From: Granulicella sp. 5B5
Lineage (GTDB): Bacteria > Acidobacteriota > Terriglobia > Terriglobales > Acidobacteriaceae
Assembly: GCF_014083945.1 (NCBI RefSeq)
Contig: NZ_CP046444.1
Location: forward strand, 930,001-994,000
Length of the DNA stretch: 64,000 nt
Reading direction: 5' to 3'
The position numbers and the translations under genes were made by a program. Positions within the stretch are counted from its first letter, which is position 1, and every line of letters starts with the position of its first letter. The notes beneath the pieces were generated by a model, which was not told where the DNA came from, ran no database searches, and worked only from the letters and a program-made list of their open reading frames with translations. Of this stretch, positions 41,913-50,498 are shown in pieces.

Positions 41913-43232
41913 ATGTCCGTAACTCTGGCGGAAAACGCCTCCACCCTCACCAATACCCACCTCCGCGACATCCGCACCACGACCCTGCCCAACGGCCTTC
42001 TCGTCCTCACCGAGCGCATGCCCCACCTCCGCTCCGTCTCCATGGGCGTCTGGATCGACTCCGGCTCGCGCGACGAGACCGCCGCCGTCAACGGCATCTC
42101 CCACTTCATCGAGCACATGGTTTTCAAGGGCACCACCACCCGCTCCGCCCAGCAGTTTGCCCGCGAAGTCGACGCCATCGGCGGCAACCTCGACGCCTTC
42201 ACCGGCAAAGAGACCATCTGCTTCAACATCAAGGTCCTCGACGAGAACGTCCCCGCCGCCCTCGACCTCCTCTCCGACCTCGTCCTCCACCCCACATTTT
42301 CGCCCGACGATCTCGCCAAGGAACAAGGCGTCATCCTCGAAGAGATCAAGATGGACGAGGACAACCCCGACTACCTCGTCCACGAGCTCTTCACGCAAAA
42401 TTTCTGGAAAGGCAACGCCCTCGGTCGTCCCATCCTCGGCACGGCCAAAACCGTCTCCAGCTTCAACCAGGCCATCGTGCTTGAGGAGTACGCCCGCCGC
42501 TTCACCCCTGCCAACATGGTCTTCTCCGCCGCCGGCAACCTGGACCACGACAGCTTCGTCGAGCAGGTCGCCACCGCCTTCAGCTCCCTCTCAGCCTCCA
42601 CCGGCGACAAGCTCCTCCGCACGCCCGCGCCCACCGCCACCCCGCACCTCACGCTCAAGAGCAAAAAGTCCCTTGAGCAGGTGCAGTTCTGTCTCGCCGT
42701 GCCAGCCCTGCCCGTTGCCGCGCCCGAGCGCTACGCCGCGTATCTGCTCAACAGCATCCTCGGCGGGGGCATGAGCTCGCGCCTCTTCCAGTCCATCCGC
42801 GAAGACCGCGGCCTCGCCTACTCCATCTACTCGGAGATCAATCCCTTCCGCGACACCGGCTCCCTCGCCGTCTACGCCGGTTGCAGCCCGGACAAGGTGC
42901 AGGAGGTCCTCGACCTCACCCTCGCCGAGTTCACCCGCATCAAGCAGTCGCCCGTCACCACGGAAGAGCTCGACCGCGCGCGCAACCAGACCAAGGGCAA
43001 CATGGTCCTCGGCCTTGAGTCCTCCAGCTCGCGCATGTCCTCCCTCGCCCGCCAGCAGATGTACTGGGGCAAGTTCTTCTCCCTCGACGAGATCACCGCC
43101 GAGATCGACCGCGTCACCGTCGACGACCTCCAGCAGCTCGCCAACCGCCTCCTGCAATCCGACCAGCTCACCCTCACCCTGCTCGGCAACCTCGGCCCGC
43201 TCAAGCTCACCCGCACCGACCTGGTCTGCTAA
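41913..43232 (+). CDS. M16-family zinc peptidase
   Basis: 439 residues, the one-and-a-half domain bacterial size. The inverted zinc motif HxxEH is in GISHFIEHMVFKG, with the distal Glu in the ILEEIKMDEDNPDY helix region. The C-terminal domain has GGGMSSRLFQSIREDRGLAYSIY, the substrate-binding R/Y motif. No signal peptide is evident, so it is probably cytosolic. The family degrades or processes peptides. It diverges from GH30, with only 68 nt between the starts, so promoters overlap. Confidence 0.92.
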   Translation: MSVTLAENASTLTNTHLRDIRTTTLPNGLLVLTERMPHLRSVSMGVWIDSGSRDETAAVNGISHFIEHMVFKGTTTRSAQQFAREVDAIGGNLDAFTGKETICFNIKVLDENVPAALDLLSDLVLHPTFSPDDLAKEQGVILEEIKMDEDNPDYLVHELFTQNFWKGNALGRPILGTAKTVSSFNQAIVLEEYARRFTPANMVFSAAGNLDHDSFVEQVATAFSSLSASTGDKLLRTPAPTATPHLTLKSKKSLEQVQFCLAVPALPVAAPERYAAYLLNSILGGGMSSRLFQSIREDRGLAYSIYSEINPFRDTGSLAVYAGCSPDKVQEVLDLTLAEFTRIKQSPVTTEELDRARNQTKGNMVLGLESSSSRMSSLARQQMYWGKFFSLDEITAEIDRVTVDDLQQLANRLLQSDQLTLTLLGNLGPLKLTRTDLVC

Positions 43233-43268
43233 GCACCCCCCGCCTTGCCTGCTCCTTCGCGGTTCAGC

Positions 43269-44951
43269 TCACTCAGTAACCGTGAAGGAGTAGAACATCT
43301 CCTTCGGCAGCGACCTACCGTCCGCTGGAGCAAAGTGCGGCTGCAGGTTCTCAATGTCATCCACCTTCAACGCATCAATCGCCTCCGACGACAGAACGAA
43401 CCGGTAGTCCGGCAGCACCGCAGCGCCAGGGATAAATTTGAACTTCCGCTTGGCCGCTGCCGCCTTGTCGAAGCTGAAGCGGTGCACATCCATCCGCCCG
43501 CCAAGACTAGCCGCAAAGCCATTCATCTCGCTCTTCAGCACATCCGCCTCACCGGCTAGTCCCGCCGACTGGCTGTCTACGAAATAGATCTCGAACCGCT
43601 GGCAGCTTGCCCGGTCGAACGGTACGGCGCCCTCATCCGCAGCGTTCTGAAAGGGCGTCAGCGTCAGTACATGCGGCAGGTCGCTGTGTGCCAGTGTAAA
43701 CGTCAGCAAATAGTCATAAGTCTCCACCACCGAGCAAGTACCGCTTGGTTGCGCCCGCAGAAACGACACAACCTCTTCAGGCCTGTCTGTCATGCTGGAT
43801 TTCGCCAGGCCGTCCCGGCTAATCAGATGCTCCATGGCCCCTGCACTCCATAGCGCAAAGATACCGAGCACCCCGTACTGCAAAAACAGCGGCCGCAACG
43901 TCCCAACAATCATTGCCGCTACCGGAGCCAACAGAGGCGCCAGAATCAGCGCATTGCGCGGCTTGATCCCAAGCCCGCTGAGCCCTACCAGCACAAAGTA
44001 GAGCAGCATGAATACCGTGATGCAGCCCAGGCCGTCCAGCTTCGTCCACAGAGACCCGCTCGCCGCACGCGCACGCACCCAACGGATGCACCCCACTAGG
44101 CCGACCACACTCAGCACAACAAACACGAGTCCCACAAACAAAACAAACTTCTGCAACGGCATGTAGGCCTCAGAACAGAAGTTGGCCTGAATCAATCGCG
44201 CGAAGGAGACCACGACGCTTGCGCGTTGCCCGGTCTCCGGAGACCTCGTGTTCGCAATGTGCACCGCCAACATCGCATGCCACTGTGGCAGGCTCACTGC
44301 CACAAACAGAAGGAACGACACCAGGCACTGCTTCCATATCCGCCACGAGTACCGCACCAGTATCCCCACAGCCAGTGCCGCGATGAACACCAGCGTGATG
44401 TAGTTCAGGTAGTACAGGCAATCCAGCAATAGGCCTAGCACCACGGCGCGTCGATATGAAAACAGCGGTATCTCTTCCCTCGGTCTCAGGGCTACCACCA
44501 GCGTAGTCAGGGCAATTCCTGTCCACCAGCTATACCAGCGTATGGTATTGCCCCACATCAGGAACTGTGGATGGAAAGTCGCCAATAAAAGAAACGTCAC
44601 CTGCTCTCGTCTCTTCGCAAAGAGCGGCGTAACCGACAGCACAAACACCGCCAGACCGCCGTAGATGAACAAAAGCGGGAACAGCGCCATCCAGCGCGGT
44701 GACGGGATCGCCGCGTACGCCAGGCGAGCGAGCAGATACATTCCCGGTGGATGGATATCGGTGGAATTCGCCGCCGCGATGATCCCCTGAACGCTCCCAT
44801 GAACATAATTCAGGCTCACATGTTCGTCGTCATAGATATTGCGGGTGGAAAGAATGCCCACCGAGATACAGAGCGAAACCGCTAGAAACAGAGCTGCCAG
44901 AATCCGCGGCCGAAAGAAAGATTCCATGTTCGACACCGACTCTTGCGTCAC
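43269..44951 (-). CDS. Multi-spanning GT39/PMT-like glycosyltransferase
   Basis: 560 residues with about ten membrane helices in the first ~400 residues and a soluble C-terminal part. The first periplasmic loop has the acidic NIYDDEHVSLNYVHGS motif and STDIHPPGMYLLARL, as in dolichyl/undecaprenyl-phosphate-mannose type transferases (GT39 and relatives). It should use a lipid-linked sugar on the outer side of the inner membrane. GTG at 44949-44951 is chosen because AGGAG (44958-44962) lies 6 nt upstream; the internal ATG at 44927 has no such site. It ends 36 nt from the convergent M16 gene. Confidence 0.78.
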   Translation of the reverse strand: MTQESVSNMESFFRPRILAALFLAVSLCISVGILSTRNIYDDEHVSLNYVHGSVQGIIAAANSTDIHPPGMYLLARLAYAAIPSPRWMALFPLLFIYGGLAVFVLSVTPLFAKRREQVTFLLLATFHPQFLMWGNTIRWYSWWTGIALTTLVVALRPREEIPLFSYRRAVVLGLLLDCLYYLNYITLVFIAALAVGILVRYSWRIWKQCLVSFLLFVAVSLPQWHAMLAVHIANTRSPETGQRASVVVSFARLIQANFCSEAYMPLQKFVLFVGLVFVVLSVVGLVGCIRWVRARAASGSLWTKLDGLGCITVFMLLYFVLVGLSGLGIKPRNALILAPLLAPVAAMIVGTLRPLFLQYGVLGIFALWSAGAMEHLISRDGLAKSSMTDRPEEVVSFLRAQPSGTCSVVETYDYLLTFTLAHSDLPHVLTLTPFQNAADEGAVPFDRASCQRFEIYFVDSQSAGLAGEADVLKSEMNGFAASLGGRMDVHRFSFDKAAAAKRKFKFIPGAAVLPDYRFVLSSEAIDALKVDDIENLQPHFAPADGRSLPKEMFYSFTVTE

Positions 44952-45020
44952 TAAACACTCCTATGGATTCGCTATTTTGTATGTGCCAAGACTACGGTAC
45001 GACATTTAGCGAAATCAATA

Positions 45021-45035
45021 AACGCCACTGGCGTT
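45021..45035. promoter_or_regulatory. Perfect palindrome in divergent promoter region
   Basis: AACGCCA and TGGCGTT around one C, between the divergent GT39-like and CE15-like genes. It could be an operator. The half-site fits no regulator I can name. Confidence 0.45.
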
Positions 45036-45085
45036 ACCCCTCCGGGTACTGCGCGCTTTCCGCGAACACTCCCGGCGATGCCCTT

Positions 45086-45114
45086 CTCACATCGTCGCAT
45101 TAAACCGCTATAAT
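45086..45114 (+). promoter_or_regulatory. Promoter with consensus TATAAT before the CE15-like gene
   Basis: TATAAT at 45109-45114 and CTCACA at 45086-45091 (4 of 6 to TTGACA) are 17 nt apart. Transcription would start near 45121, leaving a leader of about 46 nt. Confidence 0.6.
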
Positions 45115-45166
45115 CGACGCGCTCGTCCCACCCCGGCTTGGCCGCCGCCAAAGAGGACTCACCGTC

Positions 45167-46690
45167 ATGCGTCTTCACACCTCACGTATCGTTCTTCTCG
45201 CGCTCTTCATGCCAGCGCTCTCCATCTTCGCGCAATCGCCGAAACCACCCGTCACCTTCACCGCCGACCAGGACCACCAGAACATGATGGACCAGCTCGG
45301 CATCACCGCCATGCGCCCCGGCCCCAGCGGTAACGAAAACGCTCCCAACCACGCCAACTACGACGAGTCCAAAGCCAACCCCTACCCCACCCTCCCCGAC
45401 GCGCTCCCCCTCAACGACGGCAGCAAAGTCACCACCGCATCCGAGTGGTGGAACCAGCGTCGCCCCCAGATCGTCGCCGCCTACGAGCACGATGTCTACG
45501 GCAGCATCCCCGCGCACACGCCCTCCGTGCACTGGACCGTCGTCGCCACCGACCACGAAACCCTCGGCGGCACACCCGTCCTGGCGCGCCAGCTCATCGG
45601 CCACGTTGACAACTCTGCTTATCCGCAAATCTCCGTCAACATCCGCATGACGCTCGTGACTCCCGCCAGCGTCACGCACCCCGTGCCCGTGCTCATCATG
45701 TTCGGCCGCAGCGCCTTCCCCGCACCTGTCGATCTCTCCCCCGAAGACCTCGACCGCGTCAACGCCGCCGAAAAGGCCCGCCTCATCCAGCAGGACCCCG
45801 CGCTCAAACAAGTCTTCTCCACTCATCAGGCATGGGAGCCCTTCAAGGCCGCCCCCTTCGCCTTCCCGCAGTTCAATGCTGACGGCGACCCGCCCAGCCA
45901 GTGGGAGCTCGTCGCCGCCGGCTGGGGCTTCGCCACCCTCGACCCCGCCAGCGTACAGGCCGATAACGGCGAAGGCCTCACCCGCGGCATCATCGGCCTC
46001 GTCAACAAAGGCCAGCCACGCACACCCGAGCAGTGGGGCGCGCTCCGCGCCTGGGGTTGGGGCGCCAGCCGCGCGCTCGACTACCTTCAGACCGTCCCCG
46101 AAGTCGACGGAAAGCACATCGGCATAGAAGGCGTCTCCCGCTACGGTAAAGCGGCGCTCGTCACCATGGCCTTCGACCAGCGCTTCGCCATGGTCCTCGT
46201 CGGCTCCTCCGGCAAAGGCGGAGCCACGCTTCTCCGCCGCAACTACGGCGAAGCCGTCGAGAGCCTCACCACCGGCGAGTACTATTGGATGGCCGGCAAC
46301 TTCCTCAAGTACGGCGCCTCCGCCAGCAAATCCGGCCCCGGCAACCCCGGCCAGCTCCCCGTCGACTCCAACGAGCTCATCGCCCTCTGCGCCCCGCGCC
46401 TCACCTTCATCAGCTACGGCATCCCCGAAAAAGGCGACGCCCACTGGCTCGACCACCAGGGCAGCTACATGGCTACCGTCGCCGCCCAGCCCGTCTTCGA
46501 GCTCCTCGGCGCCAAAGGTCTCGGCGTCTCCGCCGACTACAAAACCGCGCAGATGCCTCCCGTCAACCACGGCCTCCTCGACGGCCAGCTGGCCTGGCGG
46601 CAGGACGACGGCGGCCACACCGACGCCCCCAACGTAAAGTACTTCATCCAGTGGGTCGACAAGTTCATCCACTACCCACCTCAACCCTAG
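45167..46690 (+). CDS. CE15-like (glucuronoyl) esterase / acetylxylan esterase-like
   Basis: 507 residues with a signal peptide (ending SIFAQ, ~23). It is an alpha/beta hydrolase. The nucleophile Ser is in GVSRYGKAA, matching the G-C-S-R-x-G-K elbow of CE15 with Val for Cys; the His probably lies in DAHWLDHQGS or NHGLLDG. The QWELVAAGWGFATLDPASVQ segment supports the family. CE15 enzymes cut ester links between lignin and glucuronoxylan, which fits the other plant-polymer enzymes here (GH28, GH30). A nearly full-length antisense frame is a by-product of codon bias. Confidence 0.85.
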   Translation: MRLHTSRIVLLALFMPALSIFAQSPKPPVTFTADQDHQNMMDQLGITAMRPGPSGNENAPNHANYDESKANPYPTLPDALPLNDGSKVTTASEWWNQRRPQIVAAYEHDVYGSIPAHTPSVHWTVVATDHETLGGTPVLARQLIGHVDNSAYPQISVNIRMTLVTPASVTHPVPVLIMFGRSAFPAPVDLSPEDLDRVNAAEKARLIQQDPALKQVFSTHQAWEPFKAAPFAFPQFNADGDPPSQWELVAAGWGFATLDPASVQADNGEGLTRGIIGLVNKGQPRTPEQWGALRAWGWGASRALDYLQTVPEVDGKHIGIEGVSRYGKAALVTMAFDQRFAMVLVGSSGKGGATLLRRNYGEAVESLTTGEYYWMAGNFLKYGASASKSGPGNPGQLPVDSNELIALCAPRLTFISYGIPEKGDAHWLDHQGSYMATVAAQPVFELLGAKGLGVSADYKTAQMPPVNHGLLDGQLAWRQDDGGHTDAPNVKYFIQWVDKFIHYPPQP

Positions 46691-46717
46691 CCACAAAAAG
46701 GTTCACCCCAAAAAGGC

Positions 46718-46769
46718 TTGTCATCTCGACCGGAGCGCGAAGCGCGCAGTGGAGAGACCCCTGTATTTG
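46718..46769. repeat. Dispersed repeat, family A copy 2
   Basis: TTGTCATCTCGACCGGAG, stem GCGCGAAGCGCGC, then AGTGGAGAGACC. Intergenic, between the CE15-like and pilin-like genes. Confidence 0.8.
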
Positions 46770-46885
46770 CCGCAGCAAGCGCCGCAGGCGCGAGCGTACC
46801 CCAAACCCCTGCTCTCCCACCAACCCTCGCAACCGTCTATACTCTGAAACGGGAAAACCAGAGCAAGCGCTCTTTCGAGGAGTCC

Positions 46886-47404
46886 ATGAACAGCACCCAG
46901 CATCATCCGCAGCACAGCACCGAGTCCGGCTTCACCCTCGTCGAGCTCCTCATCGTGATGTCGGTCATCCTCATCCTCATGGTCATGGCCATCCCCGCCA
47001 TGCAGAAGACCATCATCCGCGCCAACGAGACCTCCGCCATCAGCTCTCTCCGCGACCTCACCCAGATGGAAGGCGAGTACGCCTCCACCTACCCGCAGCA
47101 CGGCTTCTCCTGCTCCCTCCAGACGCTCGGCGGCAAGACTGTCTCCGGCACTCCGCCCACAGCCGAGTCTGCCCAGCTCATTAACGAGGACCTCTCCTCC
47201 GGCACCAAGTCCGGCTACACCTTCACCATCACCAACTGCACCAAGACGACCATCAACAACGTCGATCAATACAACAGCTACGAGATCACCGCCGTCCCCA
47301 ACTCCGTCGGCCACACCGGCAACCGCGGCTTCTGCACCGACGAGAACGCCCAGATCCGCTTCGACCCCAAGGGCGGCACCAACTGCACCGAGCTTCTGCA
47401 ATAG
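46886..47404 (+). CDS. Type IV pilin/pseudopilin-like protein
   Basis: 172 residues. The prepilin signature is clear: short hydrophilic leader, Gly before FTLVELLIVMSVIL with the conserved Glu at +5 of the mature protein, and a hydrophobic helix. The rest is a soluble domain with several Cys residues (e.g. GFSCSL, TNCTK, GFCTDE) that may form disulphides. It belongs to a type IV pilus or type II secretion system whose other parts are not nearby. GAGGAG lies just before the ATG. The translation could open earlier in frame, but that would run through a family A repeat. Confidence 0.85.
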   Translation: MNSTQHHPQHSTESGFTLVELLIVMSVILILMVMAIPAMQKTIIRANETSAISSLRDLTQMEGEYASTYPQHGFSCSLQTLGGKTVSGTPPTAESAQLINEDLSSGTKSGYTFTITNCTKTTINNVDQYNSYEITAVPNSVGHTGNRGFCTDENAQIRFDPKGGTNCTELLQ

Positions 47405-47430
47405 CCACCCATCGCACCACTCAAGCATCC

Positions 47431-47456
47431 AAGGGCCGCCCTAACCGGCGGCCCTT
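47431..47456 (+). terminator. Rho-independent terminator after the pilin gene
   Basis: Ten-bp stem AAGGGCCGCC/GGCGGCCCTT (47431-47440 with 47447-47456) and a 6-nt loop, 26 nt after the stop. The T-run is short. Confidence 0.7.
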
Positions 47457-47544
47457 TCCCTAGCCACAACAAAAACTTTGCGCAACTTCGCGTTAAACTT
47501 GGCGCACTTTGCGGGAACGCTTTTGCTCCTGCTCGTCATCTCTC

Positions 47545-48192
47545 ATGAAGACACTCCTCCTAATCCTCTTCCTCGCCGCCACAGCTTCCGCCCAGCAGTT
47601 CACCGCCGATGCCCTCGCCAAACGCGTCGACGACCACTACAACCACCTCCAGTCCCTCCAGGCCCGCTACGCCGAGCGCTACCAGGGCCTCGGCCTCGAC
47701 CGCACCGAAACCGGCACCCTCACCCTCCGCAAACCTGGCCGCATGCGCTGGGCCTACGACACCCCCACCGGCAAGCTCTTCCTCCTCGACGGCCACGATG
47801 CCATCAGCTACACCCCCGGCGACGCCCAGGCTACCCGCTTCCCTGAAAAGCAGCTCGACGACCTCCGCTCGCCGCTCCGTTTCCTTCTCGGCCACACCCA
47901 GCTCGCCAAAGAACTCGACCACCTCTCGCTCGCCCCGGCCAGCCAAAGCCCCACCGGCGAGCTCTACACCCTCTCGGGAGCGCCCAAAGGCATGTCGCAG
48001 CGCCTCCGCTCCCTCGAGCTCACCGTCGACACCGCTGGCCAGATCCACACCATGCGTATCCTCGAAGTCGACGGTTCCCAGACCACCTTTACTTTCAGCA
48101 ACATGCAAGAAAACGTGCCCACCACTGCCGCAGAATTCACCTTCACCCCGCCTCCCGGAGTCGGCATCGTCGACGGCACCACCCCGCTCTAA
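47545..48192 (+). CDS. lolA: Outer-membrane lipoprotein carrier protein LolA-like
   Basis: 215 residues from the ATG at 47545, with a signal peptide (MKTLLLILFLAATASA). The LolA fold is suggested by VDDHYNHLQSLQARYAERYQ, the GTLTLRKPGRMRWAYDTPTG strands, LFLLDGHDAISYTPGDAQ and a C-terminal TFSNMQENVPTTAAEFTFTP. LolA shuttles lipoproteins from the LolCDE exporter to the outer membrane through the periplasm. The genuine lipoprotein at 6928-8013 could be a client. It stands alone between a terminator and GH20. Confidence 0.85.
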   Translation: MKTLLLILFLAATASAQQFTADALAKRVDDHYNHLQSLQARYAERYQGLGLDRTETGTLTLRKPGRMRWAYDTPTGKLFLLDGHDAISYTPGDAQATRFPEKQLDDLRSPLRFLLGHTQLAKELDHLSLAPASQSPTGELYTLSGAPKGMSQRLRSLELTVDTAGQIHTMRILEVDGSQTTFTFSNMQENVPTTAAEFTFTPPPGVGIVDGTTPL

Positions 48193-48256
48193 ATGGCTCT
48201 CGGCCGAAAAGTCCACAACTGAGCACTTTCACCTCAAACGCTCAAACGTGTAACGT

Positions 48257-50497
48257 ATGGCCATGCGTTCCGTCCTACACGTAGCCGTTCTGGCCTTACC
48301 GCTTTCTCTCTTCGCCCAGGCGCCGCTGCACCTCATTCCCATGCCCCGCGAGGCCAAACCAGGCGCCTCGCTCCCTCTCACCAACGGCATCCGCGTCGAC
48401 TGCGCGCAGCCCTGCGACCCTCAGGATGCCTTCGCCGTCGCCGACTTCAAGGCCACGCTCGCCGAACGCCACATCCCCGTCACCGACGCCGGCAACACGC
48501 CCCACATCTTCGTCACCCGATTCAACACCTCGCTCGGCAGGCAGATCCTCCACGAGTCCTCGCCCGTCACTGCCAACGCCTCAGCCTTCCCCGCCGAGAT
48601 GCACGACGAAGGCTATGCCCTCGTCCCCGACAACGACGGCATCGCACTCACCGCAGAAACAGCCTCCGGCATCTTCTACGCCCTCCAGACCGCCAAACAG
48701 CTCATCGAAGGCGACGGCTCCGCCGCAACGCTCCACCTCGCCACCATCCGCGACTGGCCCGCCATGAAGTACCGCGGCCTCTCCGACGATCTCTCCCGTG
48801 GCCCCGTCGATACCCTCGACTTCCAGAAGAAGATTGTCCGCACGCTCGCCGCCTACAAGGACAACCTCTACTCGCCCTACTTCGAGAACACGCAGCAGTA
48901 CGCCTCCAACCCTCTGCCCGCGCCTCCTGGCGGCGGCATCTCCGCTGAAGACGCCCGCCAGCTCGTCGCCTACGCCGCGCAGTTCCATGTCCTCGTCGTG
49001 CCCGATCAGGAGGCCTTCGGCCACCTCCGCCACGCGCTCATCTATGAGGAGTACCAGCCCCTCGCCGAGACCCCGCACGGTGCCGTCCTCGCCCCCGGCC
49101 AGCCCGGCTCCCTCAAGGTCATCAAGGACGAGTTCACCGAGCTCGCCCATCTTTATCCCGGCCCCTTCCTCCACGTCGGCGCCGACGAAACCGAGGACCT
49201 CGGCCGCGGCCAGACCAAGGCCGAAGTCGACGCTCGCGGCCTCGGCCCCGTCTACCTCGACTTCATACAGCAGATCGACAACACGCTCCACCCCCTGCAC
49301 CGCAAGCTCCTCTTCTGGGGAGACATCGCAGAAAAGTCTCCCGAGCTGCTCAAGGACCTCCCCGCGCAGTTCAAGCAGGACACCATCGCCATCAGCTGGC
49401 ACTACAACGCCCCCGGCCCCAACGGCTTCATCAAGTACATCAACGACTTCAAGTCGGCCGGCTTCGACTTCTGGGTCGCACCCGGCATCAACAACTGGTC
49501 GCGCGTCTATCCCAACTACAACGCCGGCCTCGCCAACATCCAGGTCTTCACCGCCGAAGGCCAGGCCGCCGGCGCCACCGGCCAGCTCAACACCATCTGG
49601 TACGACGACGGCGAAGCCCTCGCCTCCAACAACTGGTACGGCATCCTCTTCGGCTGTGCCTCTGCCTGGCAGAAGGGCGAAAGCTCGATCCCGCAGTTCG
49701 AGCAGAGCTACAGCCCTGTCTTCCACGGCGACCTCACCGGCAAACTCAACCAGGCCCAGCTTGAGATCATGGCCGCGCACGATCTTCTCAAACAGTCCAA
49801 CCTCAAGGGCGACGGCTCCGATCTCCTCTTCTGGTCCGACCCGTGGGCTCCCGACAACCAGAAGAACTTCGCCAACGTCCGCCCCGTCCTGCACGATCTC
49901 CGCATGCACGCCGAAAAGGCGCTCGACCTCATCGCCCAGGCTCGCGCCGCATATCCCGCTTTGAAGGGGACGGGCTTCAGCCCGTCCGTTGGATCATTGA
50001 ATGAAGGAGGGGCTTTAGCCCCGGAGGGACAGGCTCTTGACCCCCGCTACATGCTTCCCTCCAACCCCACCTCACTCCGCGAGCCCGACGCCATCGACGC
50101 CATGGAACTAGGCGCCCGCCGCCTCGACTTCATCGGCCTCAAGTTCCAGCTCGCCGACGAGATGTCGCAGCTCTACGCACAGGCCCTGTCCACCGCGGCC
50201 TCCGGCGACCGCCACGCCAAGCCGTCCGTCCCCGCGCTGCTCTCCGACATCAACGGCGTCAACGGCCGCATCCAGGACATCAAGGACGGTTACTCCACCC
50301 TCCGCGACCTCTACCAGCAACTCTGGCTGCGCACCAATCGCCCCTACGCCCTCCGTCCCGTCCTCGAGCACTACGACTACACCATTGGCATCTGGCTCGC
50401 GCGCATGGACAAACTCCGCGCCGCACAACGCACCTGGGAGGCCACCCACACGCTCCCCACCGCAGCAGAAACAGGAATCCCGGTACCGACCTACTGA
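48257..50497 (+). CDS. Glycoside hydrolase family 20 (beta-N-acetylhexosaminidase-like)
   Basis: 746 residues with a signal peptide (ending LFAQ). A GH20b-like N-terminal domain (~30-165) precedes the barrel. The catalytic Asp-Glu pair is D310-E311 in HVGADETEDLG, with WPAMKYRGLSDDLSRGP opening the barrel and LNTIWYDDGEAL later. It should release terminal GlcNAc/GalNAc from chitin, murein or glycans in the periplasm. Residues ~568-594 are encoded by a family B repeat, lying in the helical C-terminal part outside the barrel. The stop precedes nagA by one base, so the two are coupled: sugar release, then catabolism. Confidence 0.9.
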   Translation: MAMRSVLHVAVLALPLSLFAQAPLHLIPMPREAKPGASLPLTNGIRVDCAQPCDPQDAFAVADFKATLAERHIPVTDAGNTPHIFVTRFNTSLGRQILHESSPVTANASAFPAEMHDEGYALVPDNDGIALTAETASGIFYALQTAKQLIEGDGSAATLHLATIRDWPAMKYRGLSDDLSRGPVDTLDFQKKIVRTLAAYKDNLYSPYFENTQQYASNPLPAPPGGGISAEDARQLVAYAAQFHVLVVPDQEAFGHLRHALIYEEYQPLAETPHGAVLAPGQPGSLKVIKDEFTELAHLYPGPFLHVGADETEDLGRGQTKAEVDARGLGPVYLDFIQQIDNTLHPLHRKLLFWGDIAEKSPELLKDLPAQFKQDTIAISWHYNAPGPNGFIKYINDFKSAGFDFWVAPGINNWSRVYPNYNAGLANIQVFTAEGQAAGATGQLNTIWYDDGEALASNNWYGILFGCASAWQKGESSIPQFEQSYSPVFHGDLTGKLNQAQLEIMAAHDLLKQSNLKGDGSDLLFWSDPWAPDNQKNFANVRPVLHDLRMHAEKALDLIAQARAAYPALKGTGFSPSVGSLNEGGALAPEGQALDPRYMLPSNPTSLREPDAIDAMELGARRLDFIGLKFQLADEMSQLYAQALSTAASGDRHAKPSVPALLSDINGVNGRIQDIKDGYSTLRDLYQQLWLRTNRPYALRPVLEHYDYTIGIWLARMDKLRAAQRTWEATHTLPTAAETGIPVPTY
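49958..50041. repeat. Dispersed repeat, family B copy 1 (inside GH20 gene)
   Basis: Two small hairpins: GACGGGCTTCAGCCCGTC (49969-49986) and GGGGCTTTAGCCCC (50009-50022). Translated in frame as a Gly/Ser/Pro-rich insert beginning ALKGTGFSPS. Confidence 0.85.
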
Positions 50498-50498
50498 C

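Noticed and set aside
45182-46696. 504-codon minus-strand frame over the CE15-like gene
   Set aside because: Rich in Gly, Val, Glu and Asp as expected of the complement of C-rich codons; no domain motif. The sense protein has a signal peptide and catalytic motif.
48581-49909. 442-codon minus-strand frame over GH20
   Set aside because: Val/Gly/Glu-rich shadow with no motif; GH20 is intact on the other strand.
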